Assembly: GCA_902776285.1 (NCBI GenBank)
Contig: CACYPK010000011.1
Span: 1-64,000 of the forward strand
DNA length: 64,000 bases
DNA from: an uncultured Eubacteriales bacterium
GTDB taxonomy: Bacteria > Bacillota > Clostridia > Peptostreptococcales > Anaerovoracaceae
Direction of reading: 5' to 3'
Shown here: piece by piece, positions 63,835 to 64,000 of the stretch
How the letters are laid out: every line of letters starts with the position of its first letter
How positions within the stretch are numbered: position 1 is the first letter of the stretch
Translations under genes and position numbers: made by a program
Notes under the pieces: model-generated
Databases searched by the model: none
The model's input: the letters and a program-made list of their open reading frames with translations, nothing else
What the model was told of the DNA's origin: nothing

Positions 63835-64000
63835 ATGGCTATCAAACTTACCAAGAACGAGCTGAAGAAGCAGAAGGACAACCTTAAGCAGTTCCAGCGC
63901 TATCTTCCGACTCTGCAGCTGAAAAAGCAGCAGCTGCAGTCAGTCATCATGAGGATACGCCAGGAACTCGAGCAGAGGGAAGCCGAACGCGTTCAGATGA
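63835..64000 (+). CDS. atpD: V-type ATP synthase subunit D (partial, cut by window end)
   Basis: The ATG at 63835 follows AAAAGGAG. The first 55 residues ([20 protein letters not shown] and [18 protein letters not shown]) match the N-terminal helix of the central-stalk subunit D. The rest lies beyond the window. Confidence 0.93.
   Translation, partial: MAIKLTKNELKKQKDNLKQFQRYLPTLQLKKQQLQSVIMRIRQELEQREAERVQM

Overview
The window looks like a chromosome segment of an anaerobic, low-G+C-phylum (Firmicutes) bacterium of the class Clostridia. The evidence is the gene content: a V-type ATP synthase operon, a TlpA/CXXC-peptide/polyferredoxin redox operon, a BrnQ carrier, a MetNIQ importer, an rplM-rpsI pair, and strong AGGAGG-type ribosome binding sites. 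From about 11 kb onward the DNA is visibly G+C-rich. The first 10.7 kb is A+T-richer and has a different gene style. I cannot name a genus from sequence alone.

Region 1 (1 to about 10.8 kb) is an integrative mobilizable element whose left end lies outside the window. It carries a large serine recombinase (cut by the window edge), a YhcG/DUF1016 nuclease-like gene, a decayed dinD remnant, an XRE repressor-like gene, a module with a small Cys-rich protein, a RepA-like ATPase, a candidate oriT and a MobA/MobL relaxase, and then a cargo block. The cargo is a sigma-70-family (ECF-like) sigma factor with a membrane-anchored partner, facing a row of four secreted or membrane proteins that include a putative amidase-domain enzyme. 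Two near-identical non-housekeeping promoters precede the secreted genes, so the block looks like a self-contained sigma regulon. At the junction with the core chromosome lies a tRNA-Arg(CCT) gene that has lost six bases from its T-stem/acceptor.

Region 2 (11 to 36.8 kb) is mostly core genes: alr, a PAP2 phosphatase, ung, a membrane diguanylate cyclase, a DUF2156/GNAT pair, thrH, cdd, brnQ beside a decayed lysR, and rplM-rpsI. It continues with a vWA plus macro-domain pair behind a symmetric array of hairpins, a thioredoxin/ferredoxin redox operon, tRNA-Arg(CCG), gpsA, a stand-alone transcription unit for a Met-rich microprotein, and metNIQ with a racemase.

Region 3 (36.9 to 64 kb) holds a 2121-residue protein with 23 tandem MBG-like repeats and no visible export signal, a CNNM/CorC-type protein, secA, a shortened LemA-like protein with a DUF2207 partner, SGNH and HAD hydrolases, and a sensor/ATPase/transporter fusion. 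It ends with prfB (with its programmed frameshift), addB (without addA next to it and with a degraded P-loop), a YycJ-type metallo-hydrolase, rlmH, and the start of a V-ATPase operon (E, DUF2764, A, B, D) that runs off the right edge.

The items I would look at first are the sigma-controlled secreted cargo of the element, the Met-rich microprotein unit at 33.1 kb, the symmetric hairpin array at 24.5 kb, the sensor/ATPase/symporter fusion at 51.2 kb, and the six-base deletion in the tRNA at the element boundary.
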